Origin: Gnetum montanum
Taxonomy: Eukaryota > Streptophyta > Gnetopsida > Gnetales > Gnetaceae
Assembly (NCBI GenBank): GCA_015680685.1
Contig: MNCI01003298.1
Location: forward strand, 78,934-119,397
Reading direction: 5' to 3'
Length of the DNA stretch: 40,464 nucleotides
Shown here: positions 21,580 through 31,516 of the stretch, in pieces
Numbering within the stretch: the stretch's first letter is position 1
Layout: every line of letters begins with the position of its first letter
The notes under the pieces: generated by a model
What the model was told of the DNA's origin: nothing
What the model saw: the letters and a program-made list of their open reading frames with translations, nothing else
The model's database searches: none
Translations under genes and position numbers: made by a program

Positions 21580-22292
21580 TGATGAGTGGCAAGGTACCCT
21601 TACACTCAACCATACGAATACGAGTGTTACACGCGCGATCTGGTCGAACTCCAAGGACTAAGTGCTTATGCGCCTTATGGAACACTTAAGGTTAATCAAT
21701 CGTTGTCTTCCTAAGCTTACTTTTATTTGTCACAGTTGTATGGTTAAGTAAGCTTGAGGCATGTGATTTTTATTTCTTTTATCTTTTTATCACCTATGTT
21801 AAGAGGGGAAAGGGTGAAGAGACTAAGTAACTAACTTTCACTAACTAAGCTCTAATCGTCCTAGCATCAGTATCCNTGCTATTCATTACTAGGTTACCAA
21901 GCGTAGTGCACGTGCTCGAACCATTCGTACTGAATGCACTTAATTAGGAGAGTTAAGGGTTGAGAGAGATTAATTGTCTAAGAAAGCATTTAAACATTTA
22001 ACAGGTATTTAAATCCTATTTAGCTTAGTCCATATGCTACAAGGTTTATCAGAAAGCTCATCTTTATTGCCAGACACAATGTGTGCTCAGGTACAAATTG
22101 CTTGAATAAAGATTCGTTCACTTTGAGACTCCTACTGCTGGCACATGGAAATTATTCTAGCTTTGGAATGGTAAAACTGATATAGTTTGGCTAAGGGTCT
22201 AGATCTAGATGGAGAAACAAGGGAAGTCTGCCTCTAATTTATAGAGCTTGCGACGAGATGCAATATCACATATGTGATATCACGGCCCATCA
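21580..22292 (-). mobile_element. 3' LTR of M3
   Basis: 713 bp as assembled. About 54 bp present in the 5' LTR (TTCCCAC to ACCAAA, near 27787-27840) is replaced by one N at 21876. About 20 differences from the 5' LTR occur in the first 300 bp. The tip reads CAATATCACATATGTGATAT where the 5' LTR has ATATCGCATACGCGATAT, that is, transitions at CpG sites. Confidence 0.9.
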
Positions 22293-22302
22293 TACCCCCA
22301 TG
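22293..22302 (-). other. Polypurine-tract-like site of M3
   Basis: Minus-strand CATGGGGGTA directly abuts the 3' LTR. The identical site abuts the M4 LTR at 39241-39250, and ATAGGGGTA abuts the P2 LTR. It would prime plus-strand DNA synthesis. Confidence 0.75.
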
Positions 22303-24110
22303 ACTGAATAAAAGCTCATCCTCAAGTTTCTTACAAAATATTGGGAAGTTATGGGATTATTAACTTGAATGATGCTAATGGTGAATGGGGTGACATGTGA
22401 ATGGATCATAATTACAAAACAAGAAAAAATTAGTGTTCATGAAAACAAGAGTGAACACTATACACATTTGACATCCAGCCTTATTTGGCAGCTGAGAGAG
22501 AAAGAGAGAGAGAAGAAGAAGAATAAGTCTGTTGCTACCAATGCCGAGATTGCATCTTTCGTTGTTCATCCATAGGCACGCCATCAATCTTGTTCCTTGC
22601 ATAACTACTTCAGCACTGATCCATTCCAAGTATTCCCTCCAGATCCAATCCATTTTTGTATGATCGCCATCTGCACACACAACACAATCTAATATTAGCA
22701 ATGATAAATGAATCACAATGCAGTTGATACCTTACTTCGGTGTAAGGTCCATTTGGCTGAGTTGTGATATGCCTGATGTGGATTCTGGAGACATAATATT
22801 GATGACTACCTAAGGTGTAGGGGTTAGGAGAAAATTGAAAAAATTGGACTAGGACCCCCATGACTGAGAGCGAACCTTCGGTAGTGAGAGAATGGAAAAA
22901 GATAAGGAGTAAGAAAGATGGAGAAAAAGAGACAAATGTAATGCTAATGAAATGGATGTCAGAGATGGAAATGAACAAAATAGATATTGATTGCGAAAAT
23001 GTTTAAGGGAAAGAAATTAACTGATGTCCAAATAGGAATGCCAATGGATCCTCCCCAAAGTAGGCTCATGCCCTTAATGCCTTGACATTCCCACATCAAA
23101 GAGTCCGTAGGCTCTGGAAATGTCATTTAGAAGCAAGAGTTAAAGTCTCAACCATATGAATTAATCAAAAAGAAAACAATGTGTCAACCAAAATATAGAC
23201 TACTGATACAACCAGCAATGAGGTAAACAATGAAGAAAGAATGATGGAAAGAAGAAAATGGAATGGAGTCTCAAGAACAAGGTGATGTACAGCCCCTTCT
23301 GTGTTGATGGCTAATGTGACCAAGTAGATCTCATTCCAAATCCAGCCTCAAACAATCCATGTCCAGTAACTTCACATTAATACATTCAGCCAATCCATCC
23401 ACCTGAAGTAACAAGAATGCCTCCATCAAAGAGTCACCACTATTCTGACGAAACGAGAAAGGAGAAAGTAGGAAGCGAGAAAAGGCCTTAGTTAGAGGGA
23501 ACATGTTTGTTTAGTTCCATAACCAGTGCTTGTAGCCTAGAGAATTATTTTGTCTAAAGGATGTGCATTGAATACTCACTATTTATATTTTTATTTTTGC
23601 CTAAGAACCACACCATGCAAAGACTTTTTATTTTTATTTTTATTTGCTCAGCTTCCTGATAATGGGGTAACGTCGGAACAGTAAGAAAACTCAACACGAA
23701 AACATCCAAGAACCCAAGAGAATGGCCAACACAAATGCATCAAATCCCCTTTGAAGTCAAACCCTTTTCAATCCTTGAGTCTTTCCTTAGTTTGAGAAAT
23801 GCCTAGTCACCGATTTGTTTATAGTTCTTATTATTTTGAAGAAGGGGACTGTACAGTTCCAAGCCAAGAGAGACTATAGAAATTTATGGATGCATGGATG
23901 ATGTGAACTCATTGCCTATTATATCAAAAGAACCATACCTTAGTATCAACATCATAACTTAAAGGTAAAAACCAAACATTAGCAACCCATAGAATATAGT
24001 TCATACCATCATCAAGAGCACTTATTAGGTGATGAACCTAACAAAACAAATAACACACAAAGAAATGAAAGAGTATAAACAATGTTGGAAAATAAAAAAC
24101 AAAAAAATAN
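22293..24110 (-). other. Long 3' internal region of M3 without pol
   Basis: About 1.8 kb between the pre-RT linker and the 3' LTR. No RT, RNase H or integrase motif is found in any frame. The first 1.2 kb next to the LTR is also present in M4 (39241-40464) at high similarity. A minus-strand ORF at 22375-22716 shares its C-terminal half with 39323-39508 (SQLPNKAGCQMCIVFTL). Another at 22610-22978 is hydrophobic at its start. I assign no function. The N at 24110 leaves open that pol has been lost in assembly. Confidence 0.7.
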
Positions 24111-24820
24111 TGACACTCTTGCTCCAGTATATCTATGCTTTCGATGTGAGCGTAAGTTGTTCCCCTAGTTAGCTCCATGCTTGTTGGTAAGTTGCTCTTT
24201 GGATCAGCTATCAACCATGGGGTGTCTATTTGTTGTGTGGTTGCTACATACAGGCACTTTTGTATGTTAGTTTCTTAGGCACATCGGTTGCATACAGGAA
24301 GTGTTGAACATTCCTATACGTCATCACCCTCTGTATCACTATATGTGATGCATGGAACTTTCTTCTTCTCGATCTTCCCATAAGTGTTTTCCTTAGATAT
24401 TTCCAGAGAAATATCGTGGATCCCTAGGCATGCATTTATGGTACTTAGCCATGCCCTCCCCATTATAGTTGGGAAGTCCCCTTTGTTATTGTTGACTTCT
24501 ATCACTAGGAAATCAGCTGGGTATGACCACCCACACACAATGGTAATGACGTCCTCCACCAATCCCAAAGGAATGGTGATAGACTAGTCAGCTGACTCTA
24601 AACGATTATTTCTCTTCTTTAGTGGAGGCAGGTTCCAAGATTTATACGTTTCTTGAGATATTAAGGTAACTCCAGAACCTGAGCCTAGAAGAGCTTTACG
24701 AGGTTCATTCCCAGCAACTTGGAGGTAGATTAAGGGACTCCCGGGGTCAAAGAATTTCTTGGGAAGGTGGCCCACCTTTATCCAGTCAGTGATAGTATGT
24801 GTTAACATAACCGTGTGCAT
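24111..24820 (-). pseudogene. pol: Protease and pre-RT linker of M3
   Basis: Retroviral-type aspartic protease. The motif KALLGSGSGVTLIS has Gly (codon 24683-24685) where the catalytic Asp belongs (ALLDSG); this is a single GAC-to-GGC type change. M2 and P1 keep the Asp. The distal part YPADFLVIEVNNNKGDFP and GRAWLSTINACLGI lies at 24430-24510. A TAG-type break near 24580 separates two open stretches (24584-24820 and 24314-24568). The downstream linker (DTPWLIADPKSNL, ELTRGTTYAHIES) matches the pre-RT linker of P1 and ends at the N. Inactive as protease. Confidence 0.8.
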
Positions 24821-24826
24821 TGAGCT

Positions 24827-25204
24827 CTATTTTTGATTTGAAGGGAGCTCCGAAGCCTTATTTGATGAAGAGGCATTTTGAGGCCTAACTGCTTGTGGTT
24901 GTGAGAGCTTGTTTGGACTGTTGGTTCTGAAGAAAGGTATTTTCTTTGTATGGTGGTCAGAACTAGCAGTAGGTTGGAGATTTACAGCTCTTGTAGCATT
25001 ATGTTGTTGTGATTGAGTGGGGAGTTTCCCTTGCATCGTTGGAGCGGGTGGTAGTGGAGCTATTGGTGTGAGAGTCACAAATGGGTTTGGAGGATGGTAT
25101 GCATGTGGTGTGTCTCCCCTATGAAAAGGAGTCCTATAATACTCCCGAGCTTGGTAGTGACATTGTTGGGTTACATAACCGATAGATTCACTTGGAGAGA
25201 CCAA
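24827..25204 (-). pseudogene. gag: Proline/Gln-rich linker of M3 Gag
   Basis: Open for 125 codons. Low-complexity, with many Pro, Gln, Ser, Asn and Thr (HAYHPPNPFVTLTPIAPLPP), joining gag and protease. Equivalent low-complexity tails occur in M1, M2 and P1. No domain is recognised. Confidence 0.7.
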
Positions 25205-27343
25205 CTACTGCATGTAATAGCCATATGGATCCAGTTGCTAGTAAGGGTATTGTTGCCTAGGCAGTGGCATCCCCCATGACTGTGGGTATTACCACTACTG
25301 GTGTTGCTCGATAGGTTGTTCCAGAGTTCCACTTGGATAATACTTTAAGGGTTGGTGGAACTGCCTTGGGTTACCTTGAGGATAAGGTAACCTTCAGGGT
25401 CCTTGTCGTTTGTTAAGTCTTGGGTTGAGTGCATACACCCCAGACTCTTGTAGATGTGAGATTATTGGGCAACATCCCTTAGGATGGTCATACTGACATA
25501 TCTCACATCCACCGTCATCATCCATATTGGAATCCACAACCTCTTTGGTGATAGTCATTTTACCCTTACCCTTGTTACGTGCATGGTCTAAGTCTCTCCT
25601 CTTTTTCTTATCATAATCACTACTTCGCTCCTTAGACTCCTCTATGATTTTAAGGACAGTTTCGAATCTACTATTTAAGGAGTCCCACATTTGATCTACC
25701 TTAGCTAACACTTCAGTTGTTAACTTTTGAAGTGGCAAGGTTTTTCTATTCACCAACTCTTCAAGTGGTGACTCATCCTACTCCTCGCAGAATCTCACTC
25801 CCCTCTTTCGGAGGGAAGGATTGTAGTTGTACTCTTCCGCACTTTCTCTCTTGTGCAGCTCTCCTTCTTCTGTAGCTACTTGCTCCAACAATCTGTGCAC
25901 CTCATGGGACCTAAGCTCTGATAATCTTCCTTAGGCATATGTTCCAAGGGTTCTCCGAGTTTTGTGCCTAAGCCCATCTACGAGATAGCATAGTTGATCT
26001 CATTGTGCATAACCATGACCCGGGCAATGATATAGTAGTGCATAATATCAGCCCATGGTAGCATCCAAGGGTTCATGATTACCCTGCTTCCATCCTTGGA
26101 TTTTCTTGCATAGGTTGGACACTCGAGAGTACGTTTGATATTTGTCGTTAAATAATTCTAGCATCGTACTCCACCTTCAAATGGATTCCAGTTCTAAGGA
26201 CCAGTACCAGCTTTCCACTTCTTTTATGAGTGTCCTTGGGAACAACTTTAATTTCTGCCACTCGTTTTTAATGTTCTGCAAGGCACAGGCATCATGAAAT
26301 TCCTGTAGATGGTTCTGAGGATTAGCGTTGTATCCCTCCTCAAATCATGAGATATTATTCATGTCTCAGCTCTTGATCCTGCTATCATTCTAGTGCCTTG
26401 TAGGTATTCTAACAGCCTCCGTAATGTCTAACATACTTTGGGTTGCAAGTAGGGGTTCTTCGTTGTCATTTCTTTCATGGCGTCTATGATGTCTACGTGG
26501 TTCCCTACTTTCCCTTCTATGTTGTGATTCTCTCGAATGCCCTCATCCTTGTTCTTAACTCTCTCAGCAAGGTTTCTCACTTTGCTTACCCTTATCCTCA
26601 CGATTGGGTTCCTTGTGACTATGTCTTAATACAGAAGGAGAGGGTGAATGAGACGATGAAGGTGAAGAAGAAGGGGAACCATCCGTATGACAATGTTTCT
26701 TACCTTCTCTTCGGTGGTTACAGCCCCAATCGTGATGACGATCAGACTGCCTGCCCTTGTCATATGTTTGTGTTCCCTCATTGAACACTTGGTGTTCATG
26801 GGGATCAAAACTAGGGTTATGAATCATGGAGTGCAGGTTCTAATACCCCACCACCTCACCATCGTTAGGAGGGGAAACATCATTTGATGGAGAACTTGTT
26901 ATAACTAGTTCACCATCTCCAATTTTTCGTAGAACGTGCGGGACATTGTGGGGCCCTTTACCCCTCAATGATGTATAGTAGCTCTCCTACCACAAGTCCC
27001 TTTGACATTGTGTTTCTATGGGATGGTACTCCCTTCTGTTATAGTTGCACGCAACATACTCCACATATAATTTTGACATGCCTATTCGTGCAAGAGCACA
27101 AAGAAGCATGTTGGGAACTGCTCGGTCTAGGGGTAACACTATGTTACCCTCCAAGTCTCTCCAACGCAGTTGCTCATCTTGATGGACGATAAAAGTAAAG
27201 TTGGGTATATACTCATTGTGATGAGTATACACTACCCAAGACTGTTGAGCAACTAGCAGATTTGGATTACGTATGTTGTGCTGCCAACTGTCTTTTGTGT
27301 GGTCCCTAGGCGGTGACGTGCTTTTGTGAGAAGAAAAAGACAT
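25205..27343 (-). pseudogene. gag: gag of M3, best-preserved copy of the family
   Basis: Gag polyprotein remnant forming the virus-like particle core. The start is the ATG at 27343 (MSFSSHK), and the first 118 codons are open. The N-terminal block carries VVYTHHNEYIPNFTFIVHQD. A Ser/Pro/His-rich spacer lies at 26564-26827. The capsid-like (retrotransposon gag) segment from about 26450 to 25780 includes ESWYWSLELES, MLELFNDKYQTYSRV and the HCPGHGY word. A charged region at 25394-25756 ends in the zinc-knuckle-like CEICQYDHPKGC at 25472-25507 (C-x2-C-x3-H-x3-C). A few stops (for example TGA after LELESI) and one or more frame changes prevent expression of the whole. Confidence 0.85.
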
Positions 27344-27470
27344 TGTTATCTTGTTTGGTGTGCTATTTACTGTTGTTTAATTTTTTTTCTAATTAAACCT
27401 AAGGGTTTGTTTTAGCTTCCCAATGATGTGGATGATTTCCTATGTTCTACTTAGTGCACAAACAACTAAG

Positions 27471-27488
27471 TCCCCGGCAACGGTGCCA
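27471..27488 (-). other. Primer-binding site of M3 (tRNA-Asp)
   Basis: Plus-strand TCCCCGGCAACGGTGCCA differs at one of 18 bases from the plant tRNA-Asp 3' end. One base separates it from the LTR edge at 27490. Confidence 0.9.
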
Positions 27489-27489
27489 A

Positions 27490-28256
27490 TGATGAGTGGC
27501 GAGGTATCCCTACACTCAACCATATGAATACGAGCGTTACACACACAATCTGGTCGAACTCCAAGGACTAAGTGATTACGTGCCTTATGGAACACTTAAG
27601 GTTAATCAATCGTTTTCTTCCCAAGCTTACTTGTATTTTTCACGGTTGTATGATTAAGTAAGATTAAGGCATGTGATTTTTATGTCTTTTATCTTTTTAT
27701 CGCCTATGCTAAGAGGGGAAAGGGTGAAGAGACTAAATAACTAACTTTCACTAACTAAGCTCTAATCATCCTAGCATCAGTATTCCTTCCCACTTTTTGT
27801 ACACACCCTAAACTAGTGCAATGCTACTGGGATTACCAAATGCTATTCGTTACTAGGTTACCAAGTGTAGCGCACGTGCTCGAAGCAGTCATACTGAATG
27901 CACTTAACTAGGAGAGTTAAAAAATTGAGAGAGATCAATTATCTAAGAAATTATTTAAACATTTAACAGTAATTAAATCCTATTTAGCTTAGTCCATATG
28001 CTACAAGGTTTATCAGAAAGTTCGTCTTTATTTCCAGACATAATGTGTGCTCAAGTACAAATTGCTTGAATAAAGATCCGTTCACTTTGAGACTCCTACT
28101 GCAGGCACATGGAAATTATTCTAACTCTGGAATGGTAAAACTACTATAGTTTGGCTAAGGGTCTAGATCTAGATGGAGAAACAAGGGAAGTCCGCCTCTT
28201 ATTTATAGAGCTTGTGGCAGGACGGGATATCGCATACGCGATATCGCGGCCCATCA
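27490..28256 (-). mobile_element. 5' LTR of M3
   Basis: 767 bp, TGATGAGTGG to GGCCCATCA on the plus strand. The U3 tip has two intact CpG-rich palindromes (ATATCGCATACGCGATAT and CGATATCGCGG). The TATA-like box is at 28198-28208. Confidence 0.9.
28198..28208 (-). promoter_or_regulatory. TATA-like box in the M3 5' LTR
   Basis: Minus-strand CTATAAATAAG, about 20 bp downstream of the palindrome cluster; the same motif occurs in M4 (39162-39172) and the solo LTR. Confidence 0.55.
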
Positions 28257-28689
28257 ACTAATAAGCATTGCCTTGGACTATGTTATTTAGCCACTTTGAC
28301 TTATGAACGTTATACTTAAAGAATAGTGTTTAATAATAAGAAAATTTATTATCTGTAAATCACTTATTAATATAAGGCTCACCCTTAGTTGGATTTTTGG
28401 TTTAAACCTACCTATTTCAAGATATGAGGAGTTTTCCTTCTCCCTTGCATTCCAAACATGATGCTACTAGATTCTTTATAGTCCCAACTAACAATAGAAT
28501 GTCTTATTTTCCTCTACATTTTTCAAGGCAAAATGTGTAGACTATAAATAGTTCTTTATTAATTTATTCAATGATGAAAGAGTCTAGTTGAGGGGTACAT
28601 TTAAGAGCTAAGACTTCTAATGGATTATTGACATGTAATTCATTAATAGTGGGATAAGTTGGATCCCTTATCTCTACTAGTTCATCTTC
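28257..28689 (-). other. 3' internal region of Athila-like element B
   Basis: AT-rich sequence between the integrase C-terminus and the M3 insertion. Athila elements usually carry a further ORF here, but I see only stops. It continues on the other side of M3 leftward from 21579. Confidence 0.5.
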
Positions 28690-29870
28690 TCAGGGTCCCT
28701 CAATGTGATGTTAATGATATGACTTAAGTCTTTGACCATTGACTAGGAATGTTGTTGAGAAATCATCAATAGGTGATATGAGGACACTTCCATTATCATG
28801 GGGTTGAACAACTAAACAAGGGCCTTCCCATCTAGTTGTTAATTTCCCTGGAAATTTACATAGTCTTCTATTGTAAAGTAAAACTTTTTCACCTACAAAA
28901 AAATATTTTTTAAAGATACTCTAATCATGTAATTTTTTTCATTTATCTTTTTACAATTTTTTTCTTATTGAAAGCATGTAGCCTCACTTCTTCAAGTTCA
29001 TGAAGTTGACTAATTCTAGAGGCTTGGTTCATATCTTCATCAAAATTAAGCTATTGGGCTAATCCTAAAGATTGATATTTCAATTTGACTGGTAATAAAA
29101 ATAACTTACCATAAACCAATTGATAAGGTGAATATCCTAAACTTGGTTTATAAGTAATTCTATAAGCCCAAAGTGCATCTTGTAATTTTTTAGACCAATC
29201 CTTTCATTTAGTACATATAGTTTTTGCTAATATATTTAGGATAGTTCTATTAGCATTTTTAACTTAGCCATTTGTTTAAGGGTGATAGGTAGTAGCTATT
29301 TTATGTTGGATACCATAAGACTTAAGGAATTTTTCCATTATTTTATTTGCAAAATGAGCTTCTTGGTCACTAATGATTACTTGTAGAGTCCCAAAACATG
29401 TTAAAATATTTTCTCTAAGGAATGCTATAACTACCTTAACATCATTTGTTGGGGTAACTTTTGCATCAACCCATTTGGTAACATAGTCGATACAAACCAA
29501 AATGTATTGACATCCATTAGATGGTGGAAATGGTCCTAAAAATTCTATACCCCACACGTTACATGGTCTAGTTATTAAAATTGATTTTAAGGGAATTTCA
29601 TGTATTTTTGTTATGGCTCCCATTCTTTGACATTTATCACACTCTTGCACATACTTATGTGCATCTTTAAAAATAGAGGGCCAATAAAATCCACTTTGAA
29701 GAATTTTGATAGCAATATGTTTGCTATCAAAGTGACCACCCCCTAAATCATCATGGCACATTTGTAGAATTTCTTGTTGTTCATTCTCAGCTACACATCT
29801 TCTTACTATATTATCTTTGTATATTCAATAGAAACATGGGCTACTCCAAATGTATCTAGATATAGTGCAT
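28690..29870 (-). pseudogene. pol: Integrase remnant of Athila-like element B
   Basis: Would insert element cDNA into the chromosome. The N-terminal zinc-binding part (CHDDLGGGHF...CDKCQ) is intact at about 29630-29760. The core starts with VWGIEFLGPFP, where the first catalytic Asp is Glu (codon 29543-29545). The second, in VIISDQEAHF, is kept. At the third site the expected NGQVE reads NG-stop-VK, so the catalytic Glu is Lys and Gln is TAA. The C-terminal module KVLLYNRRLCKFPGKL then RWEGP is at 28810-28900. The 161-codon ORF 29276-29761 holds zinc finger and core. Motif wording is typical of Athila integrases. Inactive. Confidence 0.9.
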
Positions 29871-30007
29871 AGGAAAGATTTTTTTTCCTCCTTAGTCTAT
29901 TTGGTAGGGGTTTTCATAGTGGCTGGATACTTGGCTATATCAACAAACCAAGGATTCTTCTTTGTAGAAAAAAGTTGTTCATCAAGAAATTCATCATAAA
30001 AAATTTC

Positions 30008-30440
30008 TTATGTTTGATTCTCATTGGTAGTTTTTATCCTGGAAAGATTATTTGCTACTACATTTTCCCTACCTCTTTTATCTAAAATAGCTAGGTCAAA
30101 TTCTTGGAGTAATAAGCACCATCTTATTATTCTTGCATTTTCTATTTTTTTTTTGGTAGCTAAGAATTTAATGGCTGAATGATCAATATATACTCTAGTT
30201 TTATATCTAATTAAATAATGTCTAAATTTATCTAGAGCATATATAATGGCTAATAGTTCTTTTTCTGTAGTTGTATAATTTACTTGGGTTTGGTCTAGAC
30301 TTTTAGACACACAATAAATTACTCTTGATTTATTATCAATATATTGTCCCAAAACTACCCCTACTGCTATGTCACTAGCATTACACATTAAATCAAATGG
30401 ATAATCCCAATTAGGTGCATTTAATATAGGGGTTGTTGTT
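30008..30440 (-). pseudogene. pol: RNase H of element B
   Basis: The open segment 30008-30388 reads MCNASDIAVGVVLGQ (Asn where relatives have the first catalytic Asp), then NYTTTEKELLAIIYALDKFR with the conserved Glu, and VYIDHSAIKFL with the Asp. The end VANNLSRI precedes the pre-integrase spacer. Close in wording to Athila RNase H (ALDKFRHYLIR, IRWCLLLQEFDL). The frame is shared with RT, but stops at about 30420-30485 separate them. Confidence 0.85.
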
Positions 30441-31486
30441 ACTCATTTTTTTAGTTCCAAGACTGCTTTGTGACAATCATTGGTCTATACAAATGAAACA
30501 TCATTTTCTAAGAGCATATATAATGGTTTACTAATTTTTAAGAAGTCTCTGATAAATCTTCTATAATATCCAGCATGTCTTAGAAAAGATTGAAGAGTCA
30601 TTAAATTGGTTGGAGTTGGAAGTGTAGATATGAATCTTATTTTCTTTAGAAATAAATGTCCTAATAATATACCACTTATAACCATCGAGTGACTCTTTTC
30701 CCAACTTAATTTTAAATTTTTATCTATACATCTATCTAAGAAATGTTCAAGATGTTGTAAGGCTTCATCATAAGTATTCCCATAGACTAAAAAATCATCC
30801 ATAAAAACTTCAACATAATCTTCTAACATATCTAACAATATTGAGATCATGGCTTTTTGGAAAGTGGCTAGTGCATTACAAAGGCAAAAAGGCATTCATC
30901 TATAAGTAAAAGTTCCATAGGGACATGTAAAGGTTATTTTATGTTGGTCTTTAGGGGCAATAACTACTTGATTATAACCACTAAATCCATCCAAAAAATA
31001 GTAGTAATATTCATGTCCATCTAATTTTTCTAGAATCCGGTCTATGTATGGTAATGAAAAATGGTCTTTTTTTGTGTTTTGGTTTAATCTTCTATAGTCT
31101 ACACAAACTCTCCATTTTCCATCCTTTTTTGAAACTAAAGTAACAGGGCTTACCCATTCACTATCTGCTATTGGATAAATGATTCCTTCTCTCCAAAGTT
31201 TTAAAATTTTGTCCTTAACTATTTGTTTGAAGGCTAGATTAATTCATCTTGGGGGAATTCTTACTAGTTTGACATTGTCTTCTAAATAGATATGATGTTG
31301 GTAGATGTCAAGTGAGATTCCTTGGTGAAGGTCCTCATAGCTCCATGCAAATGCCTCAAATTTTCTATGTAAGATTTCGAATAGTTTACTTTCTTGCTCA
31401 TTGGTAAGTTGGAAGTTTATTATTAATAGTTTATTTTGATCTAGAAAAATATACTTAAGTGTATTAGGTAGTTCTTTAAGATCCAA
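30441..31486 (-). pseudogene. pol: Reverse transcriptase of element B
   Basis: The N-terminal lead LKELPNTLKYIFL and the GISLDIYQHHIYLED phrase at 31244-31486 are typical of Athila. Then follow EGIIYPIADSEWVSPVTLV, KKDGKWRVCVDYRRLN, FLDGFSGYNQV, MPFCLCNALATFQK and the catalytic VFMDDFLVYG with Asp codons at 30794-30799. A downstream HAGYYRRFIRDF matches the thumb region. The domain is almost continuous. One TGA at 30896-30898 stands just before MPFCL where relatives have Arg (CGA to TGA), and a few stops occur at the RNase H junction. Otherwise the best-preserved pol in the window. Confidence 0.9.
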
Positions 31487-31516
31487 GAAATCTTTATTTT
31501 TTGGTTGAATTATTTT

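Larger units (their letters stand above)
21580..28256 (-). mobile_element. Complete LTR retrotransposon M3 (LTR-gag-PR-3' region-LTR), target site ACTAA
   Basis: 6,677 bp from TGATGAGTGG at 21580 to GCGGCCCATCA at 28256. It is flanked by ACTAA at 21575-21579 and at 28257-28261, a perfect 5-bp target-site duplication. On the minus strand the order is 5' LTR (28256-27490), PBS (27488-27471), gag (27343 to about 25205), proline-rich linker, protease, pre-RT linker to 24111, about 1.8 kb without recognisable coding, purine-rich tract, 3' LTR (22292-21580). RT, RNase H and integrase are absent from the assembled text, with a single N at 24110 exactly at the junction. It is inserted in the 3' part of Athila-like element B. 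Confidence 0.9.

Noticed and set aside
22375-22716. Env-like or defence-type gene in the M3 3' region
   Set aside because: Frame conservation with M4 covers only part, there is no recognised domain and no clear signal peptide; kept only as a finding on the region.
27471-27488. tRNA gene fragment
   Set aside because: Only the 18 bases complementary to a tRNA 3' end are present, next to an LTR; this is a primer-binding site.
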